Below, in pieces: positions 1 to 6,390 of a stretch of DNA of 64,000 bases. How positions within the stretch are numbered: the stretch's first letter is position 1; every line of letters starts with the position of its first letter. The notes under the pieces were generated by a model, which made no database searches, was not told where the DNA came from, and saw nothing but the letters and a program-made list of their open reading frames with translations. The stretch covers positions 1-64,000 of the forward strand of contig JBCCUL010000012.1 in assembly GCA_039197065.1 (NCBI GenBank), in the 5' to 3' direction. The stretch comes from JANQPX01 sp039197065 (lineage in GTDB: Bacteria > Pseudomonadota > Alphaproteobacteria > Geminicoccales > Geminicoccaceae). A program made the translations under genes and the position numbers.

Positions 1-73
1 CAATCCAGTCGTCCAAATGATCCGGAAAAAGCGTCCCCTGTTCTCGGGACATGCCCTCGATATAGCGCTTCAT
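1..73 (-). CDS. IS1182-type transposase, N-terminal fragment cut by window edge
   Basis: The 24 visible residues start MKRYIEGMSREQGTLFPDHL and continue off the left edge. From memory this matches the start of IS1182-family DDE transposases (MKRFIEG.dR.Q.tLLPe.LDDyv), including the Leu-Asp-Asp run. It marks an insertion sequence or its remnant at the left boundary. Catalytic residues are outside the window, so intactness cannot be judged. Terminal inverted repeats were not identified in the flanking bases. Confidence 0.65.
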   Translation of the reverse strand, partial: MKRYIEGMSREQGTLFPDHLDDWI

Positions 74-148
74 CAATCCACCCTTCGATCTCTCGAAAAG
101 TGACTACCATCCCCCGACGTTTCGTAACAACCAGGGTCAACGAAGGAA

Positions 149-190
149 GGAAGGCCGGTGTTTTGGCGCGTCCGCCGCTAGATCAGGAAA
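149..190 (+). repeat. Diverged direct repeat, copy 1
   Basis: These 42 bases match positions 3334-3375 at 34 of 42 places, in the same orientation. Most differences are transitions, so this looks like an old duplicated intergenic sequence. The two copies bracket the DinB, MarR and nitroreductase genes. The rest of 74-309 holds no gene I can support. Confidence 0.45.
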
Positions 191-309
191 GCGGTCGCCC
201 GGCCGAGCTGGTCGCGCTTTCGGCGGCAGACTCCACCGACGAGAAGGCCGTGTGCGCAAAGCGTGCCATCCATATCCCGTAGCTGCTAGCGCAGATTTGC
301 TCAAACGTC

Positions 310-822
310 CTATCCCGCGAAGTACCCCGCGCCTGGACGCCATGGGATATCGGTGGCGCCATAGTCAATGCCCATAGTGTGTAGCGCACTGGTGACTTGG
401 CTGCGGTGATGGGTTTGATGGTTGAAGAGTTGCACCACCATCACCCAACGAGGAAAGGTTGGAGGGTCGTTGAAGCGCGGGCTGCGCATGACGATCTCTT
501 CGGCCAGCCATGCCTCGGTCCAGTCGTGACCTCCCGCCGACAAGAAATCATCCTGTATCAACCGGGTGGCTTTAAGCTCGTCCCAGTCAGACCACACCAA
601 CTGACCGGGCGGAATCCGCACAGGCATGGTGCCATCGAGAAAGGTCAGTATCGACCGATTGACCATACAGATGTGGTCCAACGTATGGTGGATCGTCCCG
701 AAAAACAGACCGCGGTCACGCTGCCGTTCCTCTTGCCCAATCTCGTCGCAGATCCGATAGACATTGTCGTTCTGCCAGCGCGAGTAAGCTGCCATCTCCA
801 AGACATAAGCGGGCGTGATCAT
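310..822 (-). CDS. DinB family protein
   Basis: 170 aa, the usual length of the DinB/YfiT four-helix-bundle superfamily. The metal-binding histidines expected of the family are present: one in TIHHTLDH of the second helix and two in FNHQTHHRSQ of the third. The opening (MITPAYVLEMAAYSRWQNDN) and the phrase THHRSQVTSALHTMG are typical. Members include metal-dependent thiol or glutathione transferases and damage-inducible proteins of unknown reaction. The substrate cannot be read from sequence. It stands alone on the minus strand. Confidence 0.85.
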   Translation of the reverse strand: MITPAYVLEMAAYSRWQNDNVYRICDEIGQEERQRDRGLFFGTIHHTLDHICMVNRSILTFLDGTMPVRIPPGQLVWSDWDELKATRLIQDDFLSAGGHDWTEAWLAEEIVMRSPRFNDPPTFPRWVMVVQLFNHQTHHRSQVTSALHTMGIDYGATDIPWRPGAGYFAG

Positions 823-1076
823 GGTTGGTATATCTCGTTGGCTGCACGTGAACGCCGCGTCTCACGCCGAGCATGCGCAGGGCTGAAGTTCGCCGGGCAT
901 GTACGAAGTTTATCCAGCCGTTTCCAGCATCAAAATGACCGAGATGGGTCACACACCGCTGTAGGTGCCCCGTTTTTGGCGTATCTCAGCTGGGTTCAGA
1001 AAGCTGTCCCTGGAAGTCGAATGCTGAGGATAGAGGGCAAATTCACCTGAAGTGACAAGCAACAATCTTCTATGCG

Positions 1077-1217
1077 CTAGCCAAACACGACGATTGCGGC
1101 AGTGATCCCGACAGCCGCTACCAAAGCGGCCACTAGCCCGGTGCTCAACCATGAGCGCCGCTTGGTTGGCTTGCGAAAGGGGACTGCTCGCTGACGTTCG
1201 TGAGCGTACCAAGGCAT
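1077..1217 (-). CDS. Small single-pass membrane protein (hypothetical)
   Basis: A 46-aa reading frame starts MPWYAHERQR. It has a basic N-terminal stretch (RKPTKRRSW) followed by one hydrophobic segment of about 22 residues at the C-terminus, consistent with a tail-anchored or single-pass inner-membrane protein. A GAGGAAAG ribosome-binding site lies upstream of the ATG. I recognise no family. It may be chance coding, although the SD plus TM layout is coherent. Confidence 0.35.
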   Translation of the reverse strand: MPWYAHERQRAVPFRKPTKRRSWLSTGLVAALVAAVGITAAIVVFG

Positions 1218-1580
1218 AAGCGCACTTTCCTCATTTTTGAGCGTATGTATAGGCAATCCTCGGTTTATGAATTCGCTTAAGTCTACAAGGGGGCAGACAA
1301 CGCCGTAGCGGCCATGATGGCGACACGTCCGCTCACCAAGCCATAACCCGCCGAAAGGACGTGACGAGCTCTCAAGGTTCCTGACGTGCTCCGCCCTAAA
1401 GGTAGGTTTTGGATCCAGAAATGTGAACGCGGCGCCGACTGCCGGCGATGCCCCTTCGTGCCAACTTTTGCCTCTAGCAGAAGCCAACAGAAAGGCAGAG
1501 AAGCGGGACAAAGCGGCCTGATCGCACTGGCGGCCGACTCCGCGGCGGCGACCTGCAATGGTGCACTTGCGTCGTATGCC
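1218..1580. other. Intergenic region, no supported gene
   Basis: About 360 bases without a convincing gene. Overlapping minus-strand open frames exist but have no recognisable domain, no good ribosome-binding site and compositions typical of chance frames in GC-rich DNA. It may be a decayed gene remnant. Confidence 0.4.
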
Positions 1581-2024
1581 CTATCGATTGGCGTCCAGCC
1601 AGATGCGCAGGCGTTCGAGCCGAGCCACCAGATCGGCGACCTCTTCAGGGTCAACGATCTCTTCCAACTGGGCAAGGTCCGGGGCGATATCCGCGATCGC
1701 CTTGCTGCGAAAGGCTCTGCCGGCTTCGGTCAGCCAGACCTGCTTTGAACGGCCATCCCCGGGGTTCGGCCTTAGGCTCACGAAACCCCACGCCTCCAGA
1801 CCGGCGAGCCAGTGCGACACGGTGGTCTTGGGAACCTGAAAGGCGCGGGCGAGCTCCAGCGGCGTGCGCCCGTCCTGCACTCGTATCAGGTGGTTTAGGA
1901 CCGAGAAATGGGGGACCGTGACACCTTGGGGCAGCCGTGCCTCGAAGCGGGCACGGCCCAGTTGCTCGACGATCCCGATCTCGTTGAAGAGCCGAAAGTA
2001 GAGCGGCAGGTCGACGTCACGCAT
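1581..2024 (-). CDS. MarR family transcriptional regulator
   Basis: 147 aa from the ATG at 2022-2024 (MRDVDLPLYFRLFNEIG). The winged helix is clear: a recognition-helix region (LELARAFQVPKTTVSHWLAG), then LEAWGFVSLRPNPGDGRSKQ as the wing, then VWLTEAGRAF and a C-terminal dimerisation helix. This start overlaps the stop of the upstream nitroreductase gene by 8 nt, implying translational coupling. A longer in-frame start exists but would lie inside the upstream gene. It probably controls the pair through the palindrome at 3176-3213. Confidence 0.85.
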   Translation of the reverse strand: MRDVDLPLYFRLFNEIGIVEQLGRARFEARLPQGVTVPHFSVLNHLIRVQDGRTPLELARAFQVPKTTVSHWLAGLEAWGFVSLRPNPGDGRSKQVWLTEAGRAFRSKAIADIAPDLAQLEEIVDPEEVADLVARLERLRIWLDANR

Positions 2025-3159
2025 CCAGTATCTTAGCTTCCAACGGCCAACGGGGTGTCGGCCCAATCTCGGGACCGTAGCCGAGTCGGGATAGGTTTTG
2101 AACCGTCCCCCCATCGGGCGCGAGGCGGGCGTGAAGATCGGCGTAGATCTCCGCCATCTCCGGATACTCCTGCAATCCTTGGCTCAGAGGATGATAGCCC
2201 ACGCCCTCGGCCGTCGCGGCGAGGTTCAACCGCAACCAGTCGCGGCCCGTCGCGATCTGAGTTGCGCGGGAATTGTCGGGTGTGACTTGCCAGATATGTG
2301 CTACGGCGGCGCCGATCGGCGATAGCGTGGCTGCGCGCCCTTGCGCGAAGGCGGTGCTGTCGGGGTCGCGGGCCGCGCCGCGGCTGAAAAGGCCGAAGAG
2401 CCGCATCGCTTCAAAGCTCGGCCCGTGGAATTCAAGGCCGTCGGGGTTCGCCTCAACCTCGCGCCGGCCGATGCGAAAGAGATCGACGCTTTCGCCGAAA
2501 GTGCGCGGCGTGTCGATCTCGATCGCCATGGCGCGGGTGGTAATGTCGATGAGTTCCGCGACCTCAGCAGGATCGGCGCTGAACCCGACATCGGTGTGCT
2601 GGGCTACAACGGCGATGCGCGCCAGCACCTCTGCTGGCACCGGGCGGGACATGTTGTAGACTTCCTTGTTGCTGCGCCGGATCGCGGCCTGGGCAAAGAG
2701 CGGATCGGAGGGCGCCGTAGTGGGGTGGAACTGGCAGATGGCCACTGGACGCTTGTCAAGCCTCAGAGGATCCGAGCCTTCGGGGAAGAGATCTGCCTCC
2801 ACTGCGAGCCCGTCCTCAAGTGCAGCCATGCGGAGAAGCTCCAGAAAGCACCCCAGGGAGACCGTGATCTGACGGTTGAACGGGTCGGTTTTCGGCAGCA
2901 TCCGCTCAAGATCGGGATAGAGCACGGCCTGATCCGTAGTCGAAAGATCCACCTTCCACGGCTGCATGTTGTGGGAGTTGGGCGCCAGGATCGCCCAGCT
3001 CAGCGCCCGCATGCGCGGGTCGTCATACTGCCCTGCCTTTTTCCACGGAAGCAGTGCCGTTCGCAGGGGACGGGCGATCTCCCAGGCGACACCGCCGCCG
3101 GCGGCTAGGATTGTCCCACCTCCGATGAGAGCGATAGTCTTGCGGCGCGATAGGGTCAT
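2017..3159 (-). CDS. Acg-like nitroreductase-fold oxidoreductase with Tat signal
   Basis: 380 aa. The N-terminus has a twin-arginine motif (SRRKTIAL) and a hydrophobic core (GGGTILAAGGGV), so export of a folded flavoprotein is likely. The body has the FMN-reductase-like features of the Acg family: APNSHNMQPWKV near the start, AAIRRSNKEVY in the middle and a GVGYHPLSQ segment near the end. The substrate is unknown. AAGGGG lies directly before an upstream ATG at 3168 but 9 nt before the ATG at 3159, so I prefer 3159. It overlaps the marR gene by 8 nt. Confidence 0.8.
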   Translation of the reverse strand: MTLSRRKTIALIGGGTILAAGGGVAWEIARPLRTALLPWKKAGQYDDPRMRALSWAILAPNSHNMQPWKVDLSTTDQAVLYPDLERMLPKTDPFNRQITVSLGCFLELLRMAALEDGLAVEADLFPEGSDPLRLDKRPVAICQFHPTTAPSDPLFAQAAIRRSNKEVYNMSRPVPAEVLARIAVVAQHTDVGFSADPAEVAELIDITTRAMAIEIDTPRTFGESVDLFRIGRREVEANPDGLEFHGPSFEAMRLFGLFSRGAARDPDSTAFAQGRAATLSPIGAAVAHIWQVTPDNSRATQIATGRDWLRLNLAATAEGVGYHPLSQGLQEYPEMAEIYADLHARLAPDGGTVQNLSRLGYGPEIGPTPRWPLEAKILDA

Positions 3160-3175
3160 GGACGGCATCCCCTTA

Positions 3176-3213
3176 TAGTACGATTTCGCATCATATGGTT
3201 CGAAGTCGTACTA
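3176..3213. promoter_or_regulatory. Palindromic operator upstream of the nitroreductase-marR pair
   Basis: Two 13-base arms, TAGTACGATTTCG and CGAAGTCGTACTA, form an inverted repeat matching at 12 of 13 positions with a 12-base spacer. It sits 8-45 bases upstream of the coding start at 3168. The length and dyad suit a dimeric winged-helix regulator, and the adjacent marR gene is the obvious candidate for autoregulation. Confidence 0.6.
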
Positions 3214-3333
3214 TGATCTAGTGCAAGGTGCTAGAGAACTAATTCGACCCGTCTCAGCTCGGGTGATCGGAACGGGCTCATTCGTACCAGATCCATCCAT
3301 CGAGCAAAGGGCTGCAGCCGGTCATGAATGCTC

Positions 3334-3375
3334 GGAAGGCTGGCGTTTCGGCGTGTCGGCTGCTGGATCAGGAAG
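3334..3375 (+). repeat. Diverged direct repeat, copy 2
   Basis: It matches 149-190 at 34 of 42 bases. Beyond the palindrome at 3176-3213, this repeat is the only structure I see in the stretch from 3214 to 3570. A 72-aa minus-strand frame across the repeat has no family and looks non-coding. Confidence 0.45.
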
Positions 3376-3570
3376 CCGTCGTTCGAACGAGGCACCTTCG
3401 CTTGCGCCGCTTTTCTCGGTAGCTATGGACGCGCAACGCCAGCGGCCGGGGAGGAAGAGTCGTGCTAGACTCGGACCATGATCCAGCACTAGGTCAACTC
3501 TCGATTTCGCCCCCCTATCATTGGTAAGAGACTGAACCACACACTTTGGCTGTTATTAGCAAATGACCTG

Positions 3571-3900
3571 TCATGGCTTGATTAGCGAATCCAACCGATT
3601 CTGTGGACTGGCCCCAGCCGCGTCGAAGACTGCGTCGATCCAGCGCCGACCCCTGCCGTCATTCGCGTAGATCCGCTTGGCGAGGCCCGGATCGCGATTT
3701 AGAGCCGCAAGCCACCCTTCTTCACCATGCCCGCAGTAGATTACATCGTCGCCGGCTTCAAGAGGCCGTCCTGAGAGAACAGCGGCAAGCGCGCTGTCGC
3801 GCGTCTGCCCTTCGATCTTTTTGACGATCCACACACGCTTGATTTCGGGCCGACCGGCTTCAAGGCGCTTCAGACGGGACAGCAGGCTGCGCGTAATCAC
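3571..3900 (-). CDS. Hypothetical protein coupled to DUF5681 gene
   Basis: 109 aa from a GTG start whose GTGA overlaps the TGA stop of the upstream gene, with GGGAG just before it. The sequence starts VITRSLLSRLKRLEAG and ends PQNRLDSLIKP. A short basic or coiled N-terminus is followed by an alpha/beta-like segment (VWIVKKIEG...). I recognise no domain. The stop-start overlap with a DUF5681 gene suggests the pair works together, perhaps as small terminase-like or packaging-associated accessory proteins, but that is inference. A fragment related to its C-terminus is found at 4639-4724 on the other strand. Confidence 0.7.
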   Translation of the reverse strand: MITRSLLSRLKRLEAGRPEIKRVWIVKKIEGQTRDSALAAVLSGRPLEAGDDVIYCGHGEEGWLAALNRDPGLAKRIYANDGRGRRWIDAVFDAAGASPQNRLDSLIKP

Positions 3901-4355
3901 GCTCCCGGACCTTTCTCCAACACGTCGAGCCTTCGCGAGATCTCGACCAGCTCCAACGATCGCTGATGCGCGGCGATCAGGTCGACGAGGCCACGTGCTT
4001 CGGTGGGGCAAAGTTTTCCGCTGGCGACGGCATTTAAAACCGCGGCCGTCGCGCTGGGAAGGTCAGAAGCCGTTTCTATAGCCGGCAACGCGAGGCGCAT
4101 CGGCCTTGTCTTGCGGGGTGCCAAGAGGCGCTCCAAGCAGCATTTCAGCATCGACGTATCGCCAGCCTTGGCGAGGTCAATCGCCGTGGTCGCGATCGAG
4201 ACTGCCTCGTCATCCAACAACTTTTCGACTAGGAGAGAGGCTTTATTGCGGCTGCCGGCAGGACGTCCTCGACCACATCCATTGCCCTTGCGAAAGCGCC
4301 CTGACCCGTCGCGTACCGTTTTGTCGCCGTTTTTTGACGGCTGATTGATCAACAT
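3897..4355 (-). CDS. DUF5681 domain-containing protein
   Basis: 152 aa. The N-terminal motif GRFRKGNGCGRGRPAGSRNK is the hallmark of DUF5681, a short basic region common in phage and genomic-island genes of alphaproteobacteria. A helical region follows (LLVEKLLDDEAVSIATTAIDLAKAGDTSMLKCCLERLLAPRK reduced to its key parts: LLDDE, AGD, LERLLAPRK) and then a coiled C-terminus (SLELVEISRRLDVLEKG). Function is unknown; nucleic-acid contact through the Arg/Gly-rich N-terminus is plausible. It overlaps the next gene by 4 nt. Confidence 0.8.
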   Translation of the reverse strand: MLINQPSKNGDKTVRDGSGRFRKGNGCGRGRPAGSRNKASLLVEKLLDDEAVSIATTAIDLAKAGDTSMLKCCLERLLAPRKTRPMRLALPAIETASDLPSATAAVLNAVASGKLCPTEARGLVDLIAAHQRSLELVEISRRLDVLEKGPGA

Positions 4356-4934
4356 TTTGAGACTTCAGCTCCTGTCGGGCGTTTCGGCAACTCCACTTAA
4401 CGAGCAGGTCTGTTTGCGCCGTTCATCAGGGAGATGTCAAATCGTGGAGAAGACGGCTATCAGGAATCAATAGCCTTAACAGGCCTTGGCGGAACCGAGC
4501 CAAGTAATGCCAGCATCAACGGGTTGAACCTGGGCAAGGGTCTCATGGATCATGAGCCGAGGCATGTTGGTTGCGGGCGGCGCAGCGCGCGAGGTCCCGA
4601 CCGCCGTCCCAGGACCTGCCGGGCAACACGCGGCGATGCCGGCGACCGCTGGATAGCGGAGATATTGATGAAGTCCGCATCGAAGGCGCCGCAAAATCGG
4701 CTCTCTAGCCTGATTAGGGTGTGATAGCCGCAAGTTCGCACCACCACAGCCGACGATGCAGTGCTTATTTCATTAGAAGTACGTAATCGCTCGTCATCTG
4801 GTCGACAGGTGAGGCAGCAAGGTCCTATCTTTGTCGTTGGTGCGGCTAGGAAGTCGCGATCCGAACGCCGGCATCTGTCCGCGTCGGCCGCCGCGCCAGT
4901 TCATAGGCGGACATCAGCGCGGGACAGCGCGCAA
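4356..4934. other. Intergenic region with decayed gene remains
   Basis: About 580 bases without an intact gene. It contains the plus-strand fragment at 4639-4724 described separately. The open frame leading into that fragment has no recognisable content, so the rest is probably degenerate. Confidence 0.45.
4639..4724 (+). pseudogene. C-terminal fragment related to the 3571-3900 gene
   Basis: The frame ends DRWIAEILMKSASKAPQNRL followed by SSLIRV and a TGA stop. This aligns with GRRWIDAVFDAAGASPQNRL and DSLIKP at the end of the 3571-3900 protein, so the same family occurs here on the opposite strand. Only the last 27 or so residues are related and no start is evident. I take it as a remnant left by duplication or recombination. 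Confidence 0.55.
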
Positions 4935-5626
4935 ATGCTTCAGAAGCGGAAAAGCCGCAGGAAGCGGGTTGGCACAGGCGGTGGTCGCAACAAGCGATTT
5001 CTCCCTGGTCCTGAAGACTGGGTTGAGGTCGAAGGCGCCCTCGGCGCCTCAATCTCGGACGAAAATCGCGAACGAATCACCGCTCTCGTCGATGAATACC
5101 TTGAGCGAGATCAGAGCGAGAAGAGCGCACCGTTTGTCGATGAGGCTCTGAGAATTCTCGACAGGATTGACCTGGAAACTGAGCAGCTCATCGTCGCCTT
5201 GAAAACAGATCTCGACGGATCGGGCGATGAGGAAAGTGCTGGCGAATACGTTGAGCTCATGATTGCCGCCGAAATGCCAGGGCAGAGCTATACCCCTGAA
5301 GACTACGCGAACCTAAAACATCAGCTCGGCCATTTCCGAATTGCATACGAAAAAGCTCGACTAGCTATTCAACAGTCATCGGAAGGCGGCTTTGCCGAAG
5401 GGACGGCTTGGGCAAATCTGTTTCTTCAGATCATGAAGCTCTTCCACATCAGATCTCGAAAGGGCAATCCAAATCTAGGGATGGCCGAACGTCGCCATTC
5501 GTGCGCTTTGCTCAAGTGTTGCAGGAATTATTCCCGCCTGAGCATCGGCGACATCTTCACTCAGAAGATGCGCTTGCGACCGCGTTGAACAGGGCGCGAG
5601 GCAAGACCAAGTCTACGGGTCATTAA
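4935..5626 (+). pseudogene. Frameshifted hypothetical protein gene
   Basis: The likely start is MLQKRKSRRKRVGTGG at 4935, followed by GGRNKRFLPGPEDWVEVEG and an acidic helical body. Near 5450-5480 coding appears to change frame. The first frame ends in unlikely text (RRHSCALLKCCRNYSRLSIG), whereas the frame two bases along reads SRDGRTSPFVRFAQVLQELF and ends GKTKSTGH at 5626. The combined protein would be about 230 aa. Either the gene is broken or there is a sequencing error. Function is unknown; the basic GGRNKRF start resembles island-borne small genes. Confidence 0.55.
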
Positions 5627-5654
5627 CATCGTGCACAGGCAAAGTTAATGACCC
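5617..5654. repeat. Perfect 11-bp inverted repeat at the end of the frameshifted gene
   Basis: GGGTCATTAAC at 5617-5627 pairs exactly with GTTAATGACCC at 5644-5654 around a 16-base loop. The left arm includes the TAA stop of the frameshifted frame. There is no T-tract, so it may be a factor-binding or recombination site, or a weak terminator. Confidence 0.5.
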
Positions 5655-5716
5655 GCCCTTCTTCCGGCTGATCGTGCAAGGCTCCGATCCATCCCAGCAA
5701 TAGCCAGGGGATGGCA

Positions 5717-5929
5717 ATGAACTCCAGTAGGATGATGACGCCGGAACAGGCGGCCAAATATCTCGGGGTCACCGTGGGCTGGCTCGCCAAGCGGCGGGTC
5801 GACGGCGACGGCCCCCTCTACACGAAGCTGCGCGGCCGGATTCTCTACGACGGCGCTGATGTCGACGACTTTATCTTGGCGAACAAGCGCAAATCCACGT
5901 CGGAAGCGCGGGACAAACCCTCTCCTTGA
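5717..5929 (+). CDS. AlpA/excisionase-type helix-turn-helix protein
   Basis: 70 aa. The MerR-like HTH_17 fold is clear: MTPEQAAKYLGVTVGWLAKR is the helix-turn-helix and GPLYTKLRGRILYDGADVDD is the wing with the usual Y.K...r..Y...dvd.f pattern. Such proteins are excisionases or activators of mobile elements. CAGGGG lies 6 nt before the ATG at 5717 but touches the ATG at 5711, so I prefer 5717. It is the first gene of the replication-like module. Confidence 0.85.
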   Translation: MNSSRMMTPEQAAKYLGVTVGWLAKRRVDGDGPLYTKLRGRILYDGADVDDFILANKRKSTSEARDKPSP

Positions 5930-5935
5930 AGATAT

Positions 5936-6051
5936 GGCGGCCGGCTTGGTGCTCGTTAGCCCCTTGCAGCCCGGCGGAATCCCGCTGCCTGCAACAGCGG
6001 CGTTCCGTCGTGGGGAGCTGACGCCCGGTTCGAATCCAGGGGCCGCCACCA
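5936..6051 (+). other. tRNA-like element (116 nt) with acceptor stem, T-arm and CCA
   Basis: GGCGGCC at 5936-5942 pairs perfectly with GGCCGCC at 6041-6047, followed by A and CCA. Just inside is a T-arm with TTCGAAT loop and a CCCGG/CCAGG stem (one mismatch, G53-C61 kept), containing the B-box-like GGTTCGAATCC. A 4-bp GGCT/AGCC arm follows the 5' strand, and TTGCAG/CTGCAA leads a longer hairpin. There is no normal 7-nt anticodon loop, and the length exceeds any standard tRNA. It could be a tRNA-derived integration site, a decayed tRNA, or a tRNA-mimicking RNA. It does not look like tRNA-Sec or one-piece tmRNA. Confidence 0.5.
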
Positions 6052-6066
6052 TTAGGATCGACATTA

Positions 6067-6390
6067 ATGAACGCACAGAAGGGCCAAACACGCAAGCCAA
6101 TAGACTTCGCTGAAGTCAACACAGCGGCACGCGCCAACCTGTTGCCGATTCTGCAACGGTGGCTGCCGGGCGGCAGGCAGCAAGGCAACGAATATCTGGC
6201 GCTCAATCCGCATCGGGTCGATCGGCACCTTGGCAGTTTTCGGATCAATCTTCGCACCGGCCGATGGGCTGACTTCGCGACAGGCGACAAGTGCGGTGAT
6301 GTCGTCTCGCTGGCAGCGTTCCTGTTCGGATTGACGCAGATCGAGGCGGCGCGGCGGCTGGCCGAGATGTTGGGCCTGTCCCATGGATAA
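6067..6390 (+). CDS. DNA primase zinc-finger-like protein
   Basis: 107 aa. The central part (GNEYLALNPHRVDRHLGSFR, then RTGRWADFATGDKCGDVVSL) has the N.r..d...GSf.in...G.w.DfatG..GgDvvsL pattern of the CHC2-type primase N-terminal domain as found in mobile-element primases. The zinc-ligand cysteines are largely missing, with only one Cys. It probably supplies the first domain of a split primase whose Toprim and helicase domains are in the next gene, which it overlaps by 8 nt. Confidence 0.75.
   Translation: MNAQKGQTRKPIDFAEVNTAARANLLPILQRWLPGGRQQGNEYLALNPHRVDRHLGSFRINLRTGRWADFATGDKCGDVVSLAAFLFGLTQIEAARRLAEMLGLSHG

Noticed and set aside
3322..3540. A 72-aa minus-strand frame over the diverged repeat
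   Set aside because: It follows the repeat and has no known relative or start signal. It is better explained as intergenic repeat.
5936..6051. Calling the tRNA-like element tRNA-Sec or tmRNA
   Set aside because: It has no TCA anticodon, an acceptor stem of 7 rather than 8 pairs, and no tag-peptide reading frame.
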